Origin: Candidatus Neomarinimicrobiota bacterium
Lineage (GTDB): Bacteria > Fidelibacterota > UBA8477 > JABMPR01
Reading direction: 5' to 3'
NCBI GenBank assembly: GCA_016784545.1
Contig: JADHUM010000010.1
Span: 1 to 64,000, forward strand
DNA length: 64,000 nucleotides
The position numbers were made by a program, and so were the translations under genes. Positions within the stretch are counted from its first letter, which is position 1, and every line of letters starts with the position of its first letter. A model generated the notes under the pieces. The model was not told where the DNA came from and did not search any database. It worked only from the letters and a program-made list of their open reading frames with translations. Shown piece by piece: positions 36,083 to 45,155 of the stretch.

Positions 36083-36937
36083 ATGATCCAGGTAACTGAT
36101 CTTCACTTTGCTTATGGTTCCAATTCTCAGGACACACTCAGAGGTTTAAATTTTCAGGTTGACACCGGTGAAATTTTCGGATTTCTTGGTCCAAGTGGTG
36201 CTGGAAAGAGCACAACTCAAAAAATCCTCATCGGCATTCTGAATAACTACAGGGGTGCAGTCTCAGTCAATGGTCTTGATCTTCAAAAGCTGAACTCTGA
36301 ATTCTATGAGTCCATAGGTGTGGCCTTTGAGACCCCCAATTTATACACCAAATTCACTGCCCTGGAAAACCTGGAATTCTTTGCCCGGTTTTATGCCAGT
36401 AAAACCCGGAATCCTGTGGAGCTTCTGGCTGCTGTTGGACTGGAGGATTCGGCCAAGACCCGTGTCAGTGATTTTTCCAAAGGGATGAAGGTTCGATTGA
36501 ACTTTTGCCGCAGTCTATTGAACAACCCGACCCTGATCTTTCTGGACGAACCTACAGCAGGGCTGGATCCTGTCAATCTGCGCAAGCTGGAAGCTCTAAT
36601 TCTCGCCGAGAAAGATAAAGGCAATACCATCTGTATCACCACCCATGACATGCATGTTGCCGACACACTTTGTGATCGGGTTGCCTTTATTGTGGATGGT
36701 GAGGTTAGTCTGATTGACTCACCCAGAGAGCTCAAATTGCAGCATGGTGAAAGATTCCTGGAAATTGAATATCGTGACGCAGATTCATTACAAACCCAAT
36801 CTATTCCCATGGACACACTGGGCACAAATGACACGTTTCAGAATATCTTGAAGAATCATTATATCGAAACCATTCACAGCAGGGAAGCCAGCCTGGAGGA
36901 TGTTTTTGTAAAGACGACTGGGAGAACGCTGCAGTGA
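36083..36937 (+). CDS. ABC-2 type exporter ATP-binding protein
   Basis: ATPase of 284 residues. Walker A is GPSGAGKST (36-44), the signature is FSKGMKVRLN (131-140, FSKGM in place of LSGGQ as in many ABC-2 exporters), Walker B is LIFLDEP (151-157) and the switch histidine is in TTHDM. The C-terminal 70 residues are the regulatory extension seen in drug and lipid exporters (DRA subfamily). GAGG lies eight bases before the ATG. It overlaps the first permease gene by 4 bases. With the two following permeases it makes a three-component exporter; the substrate is unknown. Confidence 0.88.
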   Translation: MIQVTDLHFAYGSNSQDTLRGLNFQVDTGEIFGFLGPSGAGKSTTQKILIGILNNYRGAVSVNGLDLQKLNSEFYESIGVAFETPNLYTKFTALENLEFFARFYASKTRNPVELLAAVGLEDSAKTRVSDFSKGMKVRLNFCRSLLNNPTLIFLDEPTAGLDPVNLRKLEALILAEKDKGNTICITTHDMHVADTLCDRVAFIVDGEVSLIDSPRELKLQHGERFLEIEYRDADSLQTQSIPMDTLGTNDTFQNILKNHYIETIHSREASLEDVFVKTTGRTLQ

Positions 36938-37626
36938 GACTTCTGGCTGCACTCCGTCAAGACATTCGCTTTCAGTTCCGGCATGGATTCTATTATGTTT
37001 ATGCAATCCTGACTGTTCTATACATCATTACCTTAAAGTTATTGCCCGAAACGCTGATATATCCGACCCTGACAATCATTCTCTTTACCGATATCTGCAC
37101 GCTGGGATTTACCTTTATTGGCGCTATCGTTTTGCTTGAACGGGGACAAAACTTGACTGAAAGTCTATTTGTTACCCCCCTGCGACTTCATGAATACCTG
37201 CTGGCTAAAATATTGTCCTTTCTGCTCCTGTCTTGTACCTCTGCTCTCATCATTATACTGGGGGCATCAGTTGGGGGGCAAAATTTGAGTTGGTTCATTA
37301 TTGGCGTGGTTATTAGCGCTCTAATTTATACGCTCTTTGGGCTTGTTTTCGCAGCTAGAGCCCGCCATGTGAATGACTACTTTGTCAAATCCCTGGGAAT
37401 TGGTCTGCTTATCAGTCTACCTATTCTAGCGTATCTCCAGCTTTTTGATACACCTCTTTTCTATCTTTTCCCCACACGAGCCACCTTGATATTGCTGGAT
37501 GTCCTGGCCCATGATTACTCTCTCGCAATAAAACTGTTTTCAGTTGCCAGTCTGTTAATCTGGTTTTCCATCCTCAGTGTTTGGGTTCATCGGCGTTTCG
37601 ATAGATATGTCAGGCACCCCAGCTAA
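36934..37626 (+). CDS. ABC-2 type exporter permease, first subunit
   Basis: Membrane protein of 230 residues with six predicted helices and an N-terminal amphipathic start (LLAALRQDIRFQFRHGFYYVY) typical of ABC-2 permeases. It begins at a GTG overlapping the ATPase stop codon. Layout and size resemble the Rv2686c/Rv2687c-type permease pairs linked with fluoroquinolone export in mycobacteria, but that similarity is by architecture only. It probably forms a heterodimer with the next permease. Confidence 0.75.
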   Translation: MRLLAALRQDIRFQFRHGFYYVYAILTVLYIITLKLLPETLIYPTLTIILFTDICTLGFTFIGAIVLLERGQNLTESLFVTPLRLHEYLLAKILSFLLLSCTSALIIILGASVGGQNLSWFIIGVVISALIYTLFGLVFAARARHVNDYFVKSLGIGLLISLPILAYLQLFDTPLFYLFPTRATLILLDVLAHDYSLAIKLFSVASLLIWFSILSVWVHRRFDRYVRHPS

Positions 37627-38350
37627 CATGAAAGTGCCAACTATAGTCCTGGCTCAGGGTGATTTGAAGCTCATCATCCGTGATACCACCCTTGTGATGG
37701 CTCTTTTTGGACCGCTGGCTATAACCATTCTGCTCTTTTTTCTGCCTACCATTGAACTATTTCTTCAGGCCCGGTTTGAAATTGACCCCACACCCTACCG
37801 CTTATTTGTGGTAAGCTTTCTTAACCTGATCCCCGGGATGCTTTTTGCCATGATATATGGCTTTATTATTCTGGATGAACGAGATGAAGATGTGATTGAT
37901 TTTATCAGTGTCACACCCTTGAGAAAGCAGGGCTATCTAACTTATAAGCTCATGATGCCCATGTTGCTCAGCGCACTGTTCTTTTTATTAATTTTCTATG
38001 CAACTGCTCTGGTTCCGCTCAAGCCTCTGCATGGGTTAGGCATTGCAATAATGATTGCTCTTGAAGCAGCTATTGGGACGCTTTTTCTGGTGACATTTTC
38101 AGAGAATAAGGTGGAAGGTTTAGCCTTTAGCAAATTACTGGGAATTATGTATCTGGCCATACCCCTTGTTTTTTTCTGGAACTCCGGCTGGCACTGGTTG
38201 TCAGCATTTTTACCACCCTTTTGGATAGCCAAAGCCTTTATCCATAGTCAGGAATCATCAGCCTGGATCTGGAGTGATCTATTTTTGGGGATCCTTGTAC
38301 ATCTCGTCGTATTGAAAATATTTCTCGGAAATTTTCTAAGAAAACAGTAA
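37607..38350 (+). CDS. ABC-2 type exporter permease, second subunit
   Basis: Membrane protein of 247 residues with six predicted helices. The loop IILDERDEDVIDFISVTPLRKQGYLTYKL lies between helices two and three; the first permease has a similar stretch (LLERGQNLTESLFVTPLRLHEYLLAK), so the two are related. The frame opens at 37577 inside the preceding gene. ATG 37607 and ATG 37628 are both possible starts without a strong Shine-Dalgarno; coupling to the upstream stop at 37624-37626 is likely. It completes the exporter operon, which probably starts at cvfB. Confidence 0.75.
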   Translation: MSGTPANMKVPTIVLAQGDLKLIIRDTTLVMALFGPLAITILLFFLPTIELFLQARFEIDPTPYRLFVVSFLNLIPGMLFAMIYGFIILDERDEDVIDFISVTPLRKQGYLTYKLMMPMLLSALFFLLIFYATALVPLKPLHGLGIAIMIALEAAIGTLFLVTFSENKVEGLAFSKLLGIMYLAIPLVFFWNSGWHWLSAFLPPFWIAKAFIHSQESSAWIWSDLFLGILVHLVVLKIFLGNFLRKQ

Positions 38351-38432
38351 TTAGTGTCTGTCTTTAAATTCTTCCTTCACAACGAATTTATCTGCACCCT
38401 GTTTAAAACTAACTTTATAGACAGAGACTAAT
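38350..38432. repeat. Inverted repeat spanning a convergent gene junction
   Basis: ATTAGTGTCTGTC (38350-38362) and GACAGAGACTAAT (38420-38432) match at 12 of 13 positions around 57 bases. The arms begin and end exactly at the stop codons of the converging permease and PH-domain genes. There is no U-tract typical of intrinsic terminators; it may act as one or be a small inserted element. Confidence 0.6.
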
Positions 38433-39034
38433 CAGGTGAGCTTTTGATTAATCTCTATAATCTCTTCCAGAATGGATTTCAAGACTTCTATTTCACCAAT
38501 CACTGATTCTGGTTGAGTATCAGTGCCCTCACCTTGATTTCCTCGATAAGCCTTTACCTTTGCTCGCAACACCGCATGTAGGGATTCAAATTCCACGATC
38601 CCTTCCAGTTTACCCTCATGTCCACCAGCCTGAGCTCCCTGACCAGCAGTTTGAATAAACAGGGTCCCAATATCCAACCATCTTTCGTAGAGGGAGCGAC
38701 TCAGGGTAAAATCGGTTACCGCCGAATATGGAATACTAACATTCTTTTTAGTAATAATGCCTTTTTGAATCATGACACGTTCATCATCAACTGAATACTT
38801 CAAATTGATTATCCAGAGGTACTGAAACCAGGGTGTTACAACCCAAAGCACGATGAGGAAGCCAGCTACCCAGGACCAGACATATTTAACAAACTCAGCA
38901 TTGGTCACCTCGGGGTCAAGAATGACAACCAGAGCTTGTATAATGAAGGTGCAGATAATGATGACGGCTGTGATTGTTAAAAACGTGTAAATCTCACGCC
39001 GCATCAATTTGCCAAGATCAGGTTTAATTTCCAT
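38432..39034 (-). CDS. Bacterial PH-domain (bPH2) membrane protein
   Basis: A 200-residue protein with two hydrophobic helices (about 15-38 and 48-70), followed by a bacterial pleckstrin-homology domain (YSVDDERVMIQKGIITKKNVSIPYSAVTDFTLSRSLYERWL...GTLFIQTAG). This is the standard DUF304/bPH2 core, and a charged C-terminal tail follows. Such proteins are membrane-associated, with unclear roles in stress or competence. GGGAGG is adjacent to ATG 39040 but six bases from ATG 39034, so I prefer the latter. It follows the HD-GYP gene by about 25 bases and may be co-transcribed with it. Confidence 0.75.
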   Translation of the reverse strand: MEIKPDLGKLMRREIYTFLTITAVIIICTFIIQALVVILDPEVTNAEFVKYVWSWVAGFLIVLWVVTPWFQYLWIINLKYSVDDERVMIQKGIITKKNVSIPYSAVTDFTLSRSLYERWLDIGTLFIQTAGQGAQAGGHEGKLEGIVEFESLHAVLRAKVKAYRGNQGEGTDTQPESVIGEIEVLKSILEEIIEINQKLT

Positions 39035-39058
39035 GATCATCCTCCCTTTAAATCATTT

Positions 39059-40762
39059 TTAGTTACTCAGTGGTTTGGGTTGAATATCCAGATACTGTTG
39101 AACATTCACCTCATCTATATATTTGGCATCAAGAAATTGATCGGCATATTCCTGAAAGACACCTTCACTGAGAAAAACATCAAACAAATCTGCATCAATA
39201 TGCTGATCTGCCTTAAAAAAGCCCATAATACGCATGGCTTCAGAAAGGGTCTTGCCTTTTTTGTAGGGACGATCGCTGGCAGTTAAAGCTTCAAAAATAT
39301 CAGCAATACCCATGATACGAGCCTGAACAGACATATCTGCCTTGGTTAATCCCTTGGGGTATCCTGTACCAATCATGGTTTCATGGTGGCCGCCGGCAAA
39401 TTCTGGAACCCGTTTGAGATGTTTGGGGAAGGGTAGTTTTTCCAGCATGTCAATGGTGACCACAATATGATCATTAATTTTATCTCTCTCTGCATTGTTC
39501 AGGGTTCCGCGTGAGATGTTCAAATTCATGACCCAGTCGTCTGAAAGTAGATTTTGCTTTTCACCATTGAGTACAATCTGACGTTTTGAAATAGTGATGA
39601 CCCTTTCCTTTTTGTCATCGGCCATGAATTCACCACCAGTATTACACTCATTCAGAAAAGCCTGATCATCATCGAGTAGAGCCAGTTTTTCCTGTAATTC
39701 TGTCTCCAGAAGTGTTTGCTTCTGAGCGGTTACTCCATTGGCAATGGTTCTTAAATAATCGATCTCAGCATCCCGTTTTAGCACTTCAAATCTGGTATTC
39801 ATTTCATGAACACGATCATAGATGGTTTCCAGCTTGGTGGCCTTGTCAACCACATATTCTGGCGTGGTAATTTTTCCAACATCATGGAGCCAAGCCGCAA
39901 TCCTTAGCTCATCCATATCCTCCCGGGAGAATTGGACATCACCAAAGGGGCCCTCCTTGGTCTGGTTAACTTTCTCGGCCAACATGATAGCCAGGGCGGG
40001 AACACGTGAACAGTGTCCACCTGTATAGGGTGACTTTTCATCAATGGCGTCTGCAATCAATTGGATAAATGATTCCAACAAGGTTTCCAGGCCTTCAATA
40101 AGGCGTACCGTTGTAATGGCCACAGCAGCCTGGCTCGCTAAAGACTCAATCAGCTTCTGCATATCCTCGGAAAATGGAATAATCTCACCAGTAACCGGGT
40201 CGGCTGCATTGATGAGCTGGAGGACGCCAATGATGTCGCTCTCATGGTTTTTCATGGCAATACAGAGAAAAGACTGGGAGCGATAATTGTTTTTCGAATC
40301 AAACGCTTTGGTGCCTGAGAAATCATAGACATCATTCTCATAGGCATCTGGGATATTCAGTGTCTCTCCTGATAATCCCACATGAGCAGAAATCATATGA
40401 TCATTGGGTTCTCCATTCTCCATGTAAAGTTTCACGGGGTATATAAACTCGGGGATGGCAGTTTCACTGATACCGCCCCAGTTTGTACCCAGCGTTATGG
40501 TCTTCATAATTTCAAAGGCGAGACGATCATCTTCAGTTCGTAAATATAAGGTTCCACCATCTGAATTGGTGATGCGCATACCTTCTTCAATAATAAGATT
40601 GAGCAGGGTAGGAAGGTCGCGCTCTGCAGAGAGTTGAAATCCAATTTCAGCCAGCTTATCAATTTGAACTTCACATTGCTCTATGTAATTCAATACGGTA
40701 GGATCAGCGGTAGCGAGATAGTTTTTCACTTCAGAACGATTTATATAGGCTTTCTTATTCAT
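39059..40762 (-). CDS. GAF/HD-GYP domain protein, probable cyclic-di-GMP phosphodiesterase
   Basis: A 567-residue cytoplasmic signalling protein. An N-terminal coiled segment leads into a GAF sensory domain (about 35-210: DLPTLLNLIIEEGMRITNSDGGTLYL). The HD-GYP domain has GGHCSRVPALA, the metal pair in WLHDVGKITTPEYVVDK (near 292) and HHETMIGTGYPKGL (near 467). About 100 extra residues lie between these halves, rich in charged helices; this occurs in a known HD-GYP subfamily. HD-GYP domains hydrolyse c-di-GMP to GMP. No GGDEF or PilZ gene lies in the window. 40763-41021 upstream holds only a degenerate CACTTCGACAGG-type repeat fragment near 40910. Confidence 0.87.
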   Translation of the reverse strand: MNKKAYINRSEVKNYLATADPTVLNYIEQCEVQIDKLAEIGFQLSAERDLPTLLNLIIEEGMRITNSDGGTLYLRTEDDRLAFEIMKTITLGTNWGGISETAIPEFIYPVKLYMENGEPNDHMISAHVGLSGETLNIPDAYENDVYDFSGTKAFDSKNNYRSQSFLCIAMKNHESDIIGVLQLINAADPVTGEIIPFSEDMQKLIESLASQAAVAITTVRLIEGLETLLESFIQLIADAIDEKSPYTGGHCSRVPALAIMLAEKVNQTKEGPFGDVQFSREDMDELRIAAWLHDVGKITTPEYVVDKATKLETIYDRVHEMNTRFEVLKRDAEIDYLRTIANGVTAQKQTLLETELQEKLALLDDDQAFLNECNTGGEFMADDKKERVITISKRQIVLNGEKQNLLSDDWVMNLNISRGTLNNAERDKINDHIVVTIDMLEKLPFPKHLKRVPEFAGGHHETMIGTGYPKGLTKADMSVQARIMGIADIFEALTASDRPYKKGKTLSEAMRIMGFFKADQHIDADLFDVFLSEGVFQEYADQFLDAKYIDEVNVQQYLDIQPKPLSN

Positions 40763-41021
40763 ACAGGAATCTCCGGGTTTTTATCACTTCTAGAGTGCTA
40801 AAATAACCGAAGTGATGTTAAATAGGTCTCTTTTTTCAATTGGATGCCAACAATTCACAGGTCTGATTTATTCCACTTTTACCATCACCCGATGGAGCCC
40901 CTGCTCTTAGCACTTCGACAGGTCTTCTGTTCACAAGCTTGGGAAGTCGGATAAAAAACGTACCTGTATTACTCCTTTCTAAATATTAGATTATTTCCAA
41001 TCAATTTCGAAGGGAGCACTC

Positions 41022-42335
41022 ATGAAAAAGACGCTCGTTCTGGATACCAATGTCATTCTCCATGACAGTGACTGCATCTACCATTTTGAAGACAACGATA
41101 TTGTGTTACCCATGGCAGTATTGGAAGAGCTGGATCATTTCAAGAAGGGCAATGACGTTCTGAATTATCATGCCCGGGCCTTTGTGCGTGCCATTGATAA
41201 ACTGTCCACTGAAAATATGTTTGAAAAAGGGGTCAAGCTGGGAGCCAAACAGGGGGTTTTCAGGGTGGAAATAAATTCAACCAGTGAAGATTTGGCTGGT
41301 GTTTTTGCCGAAGATATTACTGACCATCGGATTCTTTATACTGCCTATGAGCTGGCCAAGGCTCAAAAACAAAGGGTGGTCCTGGTGAGTAAGGATGTAA
41401 ACCTGCGCATGAAAGCCAAAGCCTTGGGAATGGAGGCCCAGGACTACTTTACAGACAAGGTGGCCAGTGTTGATGAACTCTATACCGGGAAATCAATCCA
41501 GGAGCATGTGGACTCTGAAGTAATCGATACGCTTTATAAGACTCCCTTTGAGATGCCCTTTGACCAGACGGGAATTGAAGAAACACCAGCCCCATGGCAT
41601 CATTATATCCTAAAAAATGATCAAAAGTCAGCGCTGGCTGTTTACAATCCCAATCAGGATCTCCTGCAACGCCTGGATAAACGTGCTGCCCATGGCATCA
41701 TCCCTCGCAACGCCGAGCAGTTATTTGCCCTGGATGTGTTGACCAATGATGAGATTCCCCTGGTATCCATTACGGGGAAGGCTGGTACAGGTAAAACACT
41801 GCTGGCCCTGGCCGCCGCCATGGAAAAAAAGCGCTCGTATCGCCAGATTTATATCGCCCGACCTATTGTTCCTCTGAGTAACAAGGATATTGGCTTTTTA
41901 CCTGGTGATATTAAGTCAAAAATTGATCCTTACCTGCAACCGCTCTGGGACAATCTGAAGGTCATTCAGAATCAGTATCTAAATGACAATTCTGAGTTTG
42001 AGAAAATCAACAAGCTGGTAGAGGATGAGAAGATCGTTATTGCTCCACTTACGTATATCCGGGGGCGTAGCTTACAGAAAATTTTCTTTATCGTCGATGA
42101 AGCTCAGAACCTCACACCCCACGAAATAAAGACCATCATCACCCGTGCTGGCGAAGGAACAAAAGTTGTTTTCACCGGCGATATTTTTCAGATTGACCAC
42201 CCCTTCCTGGATAGTCAATCCAATGGCCTCTCCTATCTCATTGACCGTTTCAAGGGGCAGCGTTTGTATGCCCACATGAATCTTGAGAAGGGAGAACGTT
42301 CTGCACTTGCCGAGTTGGCATCGAATTTATTATGA
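41022..42335 (+). CDS. PIN-PhoH fusion ATPase (PhoH2/YlaK type)
   Basis: A 437-residue protein with an N-terminal PIN ribonuclease domain (1-140: LVLDTNVILHD with the first acidic residue, LEELDHFKKG, DHRILYTA, VSKDVNLRMKA). The C-terminal PhoH ATPase/helicase domain has P-loop GKAGTGKT near 252 and Walker B FFIVDEAQNL, followed by TGDIFQID. PhoH2 proteins act as RNA helicase-nucleases and are often paired with an antitoxin-like upstream gene. No such small gene is seen here. GAAGGGAG lies about eight bases before the ATG. It overlaps the AraC-type regulator gene by 4 bases, so they are co-transcribed. Confidence 0.9.
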   Translation: MKKTLVLDTNVILHDSDCIYHFEDNDIVLPMAVLEELDHFKKGNDVLNYHARAFVRAIDKLSTENMFEKGVKLGAKQGVFRVEINSTSEDLAGVFAEDITDHRILYTAYELAKAQKQRVVLVSKDVNLRMKAKALGMEAQDYFTDKVASVDELYTGKSIQEHVDSEVIDTLYKTPFEMPFDQTGIEETPAPWHHYILKNDQKSALAVYNPNQDLLQRLDKRAAHGIIPRNAEQLFALDVLTNDEIPLVSITGKAGTGKTLLALAAAMEKKRSYRQIYIARPIVPLSNKDIGFLPGDIKSKIDPYLQPLWDNLKVIQNQYLNDNSEFEKINKLVEDEKIVIAPLTYIRGRSLQKIFFIVDEAQNLTPHEIKTIITRAGEGTKVVFTGDIFQIDHPFLDSQSNGLSYLIDRFKGQRLYAHMNLEKGERSALAELASNLL

Positions 42336-43339
42336 TGAGCAATCAGGCAAATCAAAGGGCTGAATATACCGCCCGCATCAATCGCGTTATGGATCATATT
42401 GATCGCAATCTGGATCAGGAATTGACGCTTGAGGAATTGGCAAGGGTTGCCAACTTTTCCAGGTTTCATTTCCACCGAATTTTTAAGGCTATGGTGGGAG
42501 AATCCTTAAATCAGTTTATTCAACGTATTCGTCTTGAAAAGGCAGCGTCTCAACTCACTGAGACTAACCAGAAACCTATCACTAACATTGCTTTGGATTG
42601 TGGATTTTCAAGTTCCGCAGCTTTTGCCAGAGCCTTTAAACTGCGATTTGACATGAGTGCCAGCGAATGGCGCGATGGTGAACATGCCCATCGTAGCAAG
42701 AATGGTAAAACGAATCGCAAAGAACGTCAACTACTTGGCAATCATTGGAAATCTTTAACCTCCCAATCAGAGTACTCTAGGGGTGATTGGTTGATGGAGA
42801 TGGATCCATCAGCTCGAACCCTAAAATGGAGTAAAATAATGATTGAGATGAAAGACGTCACAGTTGAAGTCAAAACTTTTCCTGAAATGCATGTTGCTTA
42901 TGTGCGCCACATAGGGCCCTATGCAGGAGATTCAGCTCTTTTTCAAAGTCTATTCGGAAAATTGATGCACTGGGCGGGTCCTCGTGGATTGATGAGCAAC
43001 CCGAAAACAAAAGTGCTTACTGTTTACCATGATGATCCAAATGTCACCGATGAGGACAAGCTGCGGACCAGTGCTTGCATCACCGTTCCGGCAGACATGG
43101 CGGTAGACGGTGAAATCGGAAAGATGAGGCTCGATCCCGGCGACTATGCTGTTGGACATTTTGAGATCAATGAGGATGAGTATAGTGAAGCCTGGAATCA
43201 CCTCATGGGTGGCTGGCTACCCCAAAGCGGTTATCAACCGGATGATCGAACCTGTTTTGAGATCAATCTTAATGATCCTGACAAGCACCCGGAGAACAAG
43301 CATATCGTAGATATCTGTATCCCTGTAAAACCACTTTAG
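42332..43339 (+). CDS. AraC-family regulator with GyrI-like effector domain
   Basis: A 335-residue transcription factor. The N-terminal part (about 10-115) has two AraC helix-turn-helix motifs (LTLEELARVANFSRFHFHRIFKAMVG and ITNIALDCGFSSSAAFARAFKLRF). A GyrI-like/SOUL-type small-molecule binding domain follows (about 170-335: VKTFPEMHVAYVRHIGPYAG). This is the Rob/SoxS-related or BmrR-type layout of regulators that sense lipophilic compounds. The ATG overlaps the stop of the PhoH2 gene, and a second ATG follows directly. Targets are unknown, and the adjacent exporter at 36-38 kb is not close enough to assign. Confidence 0.85.
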   Translation: MMSNQANQRAEYTARINRVMDHIDRNLDQELTLEELARVANFSRFHFHRIFKAMVGESLNQFIQRIRLEKAASQLTETNQKPITNIALDCGFSSSAAFARAFKLRFDMSASEWRDGEHAHRSKNGKTNRKERQLLGNHWKSLTSQSEYSRGDWLMEMDPSARTLKWSKIMIEMKDVTVEVKTFPEMHVAYVRHIGPYAGDSALFQSLFGKLMHWAGPRGLMSNPKTKVLTVYHDDPNVTDEDKLRTSACITVPADMAVDGEIGKMRLDPGDYAVGHFEINEDEYSEAWNHLMGGWLPQSGYQPDDRTCFEINLNDPDKHPENKHIVDICIPVKPL

Positions 43340-43351
43340 GACTTTTCCTAT

Positions 43352-43384
43352 AACCTTACGAAGGTTTGAAACCTTCGTAAGGTT
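43352..43384. repeat. Intergenic palindrome, AACCTT family, copy 1
   Basis: AACCTTACGAAGGTTT and AAACCTTCGTAAGGTT pair perfectly around a single central G. It stands 13 bases after the AraC gene. A relative (15-bp arms, three-base centre) is at 52095-52127. Confidence 0.8.
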
Positions 43385-43422
43385 CAGTTTTAACTATCTC
43401 AAGTATAATTGAATCGTCACAC

Positions 43423-43487
43423 TGAGCGGAGTCGAAGTGCAAGAACCACTGAACATGTTGCACCAGCCTGTCTCTCGACTCCGCTCA
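43423..43487. repeat. Inverted repeat of the CTGAGCGGAGTCGAAG type
   Basis: TGAGCGGAGTCGA (43423-43435) and TCGACTCCGCTCA (43475-43487) pair perfectly around 39 bases. Sequences of this kind are widespread intergenic repeats in FCB genomes. It lies between the converging AraC and ogt genes. Confidence 0.75.
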
Positions 43488-43520
43488 AGTTGACGGCTTT
43501 TAATTCATTTGACACACAAT

Positions 43521-44039
43521 TCAAAACAAGGTCGGTGTGTACTTCTGTTGCTCCAGATCCAGGAGCTTCCTTTTGATCCCCAATCCACCCGTGTATCCAC
43601 CCAATGACCCATCTGATGCAATAACCCGGTGACAGGGGATGATGATGGGAATTGGATTCTGACCATTGGCTGCCCCTACAGCCCGCATGCTGCCTGGTGA
43701 ATTAAGAGAGGTGGCAAGAGCTCCATATGAGATGGTTTTACCGTAGGGAATCTCCATGAGACTCTTCCAAACCTGCTTTTGGAATTCTGTCCCAGACAAA
43801 AACAGCTTCATGTCAAAATCGGTACGCACCCCTGAGAAATACTCAGAGAGTTGCTGAATTGTTTCTTTTAGTATCGGTTTGGAGGTTTTGAGTTCTGCAG
43901 TGGGGAAGACTTTTTTAATATAGGAAAAGAGTTTTTCTTTAGCTCCCACACCCAGGCTCAAACAACACAGTTCGTTTTCGTGTTGGGCCAGAAAGAAACG
44001 TCCCAAGGGGGAATCTACTGGAGCATAGTGAATAATCAT
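43521..44039 (-). CDS. ogt: Methylated-DNA-protein-cysteine methyltransferase
   Basis: DNA repair protein of 172 residues that transfers the methyl group from O6-methylguanine to its own cysteine. The active-site motif is IPCHRVI with Cys136, preceded by the helix-turn-helix SYGALATSLNSPGSMRAVGAANGQNP and followed by LGGYTGGLGIKRKLLDLE. The N-terminal alpha/beta domain is present, so this is the full-length Ogt/MGMT form rather than an Ada fusion. The neighbouring AraC gene is convergent and not an Ada half. It ends a minus-strand trio with arsC (9-base gap) and a hypothetical gene. Confidence 0.93.
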   Translation of the reverse strand: MIIHYAPVDSPLGRFFLAQHENELCCLSLGVGAKEKLFSYIKKVFPTAELKTSKPILKETIQQLSEYFSGVRTDFDMKLFLSGTEFQKQVWKSLMEIPYGKTISYGALATSLNSPGSMRAVGAANGQNPIPIIIPCHRVIASDGSLGGYTGGLGIKRKLLDLEQQKYTPTLF

Positions 44040-44048
44040 TTGAAGGTC

Positions 44049-44465
44049 TTATATCTGGCTTGACAAAAAACCCTGAATCCGTTGTTTCAAGTCATCTCTG
44101 GTATTGCGGTAATCAGGAAGTTTGGATTCATCCACATCCCAACCATGAAAAGGATCTATAAGACTCCAATGTATCCGCTCCACATCTCCTGGAAAAGAGG
44201 GACAGGTCTGGGCCGCGTGGTCACAAACTGAAATGACAATGTCTATTCCGGACTTCAGATAATCATTCACATCATCCGAGCTCTGCTGACTGATATCTAT
44301 ACCGATTTCATTCATGACCAGAATTGACATGGGATGGAGGCGGCTTGGTTCCACACCAGCCGAAAAGACATCATATTTATCACCGGCCATGTGGCGCATC
44401 AATCCTTCACCAATTTGTGAACGACAGGAATTTCCTGTACATAAAAAGAGAATTTTTTTCTTCAT
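44049..44465 (-). CDS. arsC: Thioredoxin-coupled arsenate reductase
   Basis: Low-molecular-weight phosphatase-fold protein of 138 residues. The CTGNSCR loop is the CxxxxxR catalytic motif (Cys9 to Arg15). Two further cysteines at 81 and 88 (VCDHAAQTC) match the Cys10/Cys82/Cys89 relay of the Staphylococcus/Bacillus arsenate reductase, which reduces arsenate to arsenite using thioredoxin. The catalytic aspartate lies in LIDPFHG. A pure tyrosine phosphatase would lack the extra cysteines. No arsR or arsenite efflux gene is nearby, which is odd for a detoxification gene. It lies between ogt and a hypothetical exported protein gene. Confidence 0.9.
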   Translation of the reverse strand: MKKKILFLCTGNSCRSQIGEGLMRHMAGDKYDVFSAGVEPSRLHPMSILVMNEIGIDISQQSSDDVNDYLKSGIDIVISVCDHAAQTCPSFPGDVERIHWSLIDPFHGWDVDESKLPDYRNTRDDLKQRIQGFLSSQI

Positions 44466-44477
44466 GTATTTTGTATT

Positions 44478-44945
44478 TCAACCTCTGTTTAAATAGACAA
44501 CCTGCCAGTCATCACTGACTTTGCCTGCCAGATATCCAATACCATATGAAACTCCGCCCCACAGCACAATGCTTATCACTTGCTGCATGGGCTCAATATC
44601 AACTACATTTCCATCCAGATCAGTGGTTGTGCCACCTGATGCCAACCAGGAACCGAGACTAAAACCAACACATGCTCCTGCACAATTTTGTCCAAACCTT
44701 TTAGCCTTACCGGATTTAGCCATAACCTGGACCACGTCAGCAAGCGGAAATACTTGATCCTGTCCCTGAATATCAAGGGTAACTGATTCCATGGTCATAC
44801 GTAATTCCTTGCCCTCCAGGGTCATGCCATTGGCCAGAAAAACCTTACCCATGGCATATTCTTGAGTGACCCCTTGCGCACTCATTAAGGAAACCATCAA
44901 ACCCCACACAACGAGCATACTGATTGAACGATACTTACTAAACAT
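44478..44945 (-). CDS. Hypothetical exported protein
   Basis: A 155-residue protein with a signal peptide (about 1-23). Residues 30-75 look like a small beta domain (VFLANGMTLEGKELRMTMESVTLDIQ), and a glycine-rich, hydrophobic second half (GACVGFSLGSWLASGG, IVLWGGVSYGIGYLAGK) may be membrane-inserted. I do not recognise it. A strong Shine-Dalgarno (AAGGGG) lies five bases before the ATG. It probably starts the transcript that continues into arsC and ogt. 44946-45155 upstream is AT-rich and holds no gene. Confidence 0.6.
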   Translation of the reverse strand: MFSKYRSISMLVVWGLMVSLMSAQGVTQEYAMGKVFLANGMTLEGKELRMTMESVTLDIQGQDQVFPLADVVQVMAKSGKAKRFGQNCAGACVGFSLGSWLASGGTTTDLDGNVVDIEPMQQVISIVLWGGVSYGIGYLAGKVSDDWQVVYLNRG

Positions 44946-45155
44946 TTTATCCCCTTAATATTCGAATTCTTGAACGGCAATTTAGCCAATATTTCAGCAG
45001 AATAAAGAGCAAGCTCTCGACTTGCTGGATCATTTCCTACTGTCCCTTAACATCCAAATATTGAACACTAACAGATCATAACAATTGTAAATAAAGTAGA
45101 ATACATTATCTTCCGCATATTATTTGATAAATAACATAACTATTATTAGGTGATT

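Noticed and set aside
42332-44039. Split Ada-type system (AraC regulator plus Ogt)
   Set aside because: The AraC protein carries a GyrI-like effector domain rather than the Ada methyl-phosphotriester domain, and the genes are convergent.
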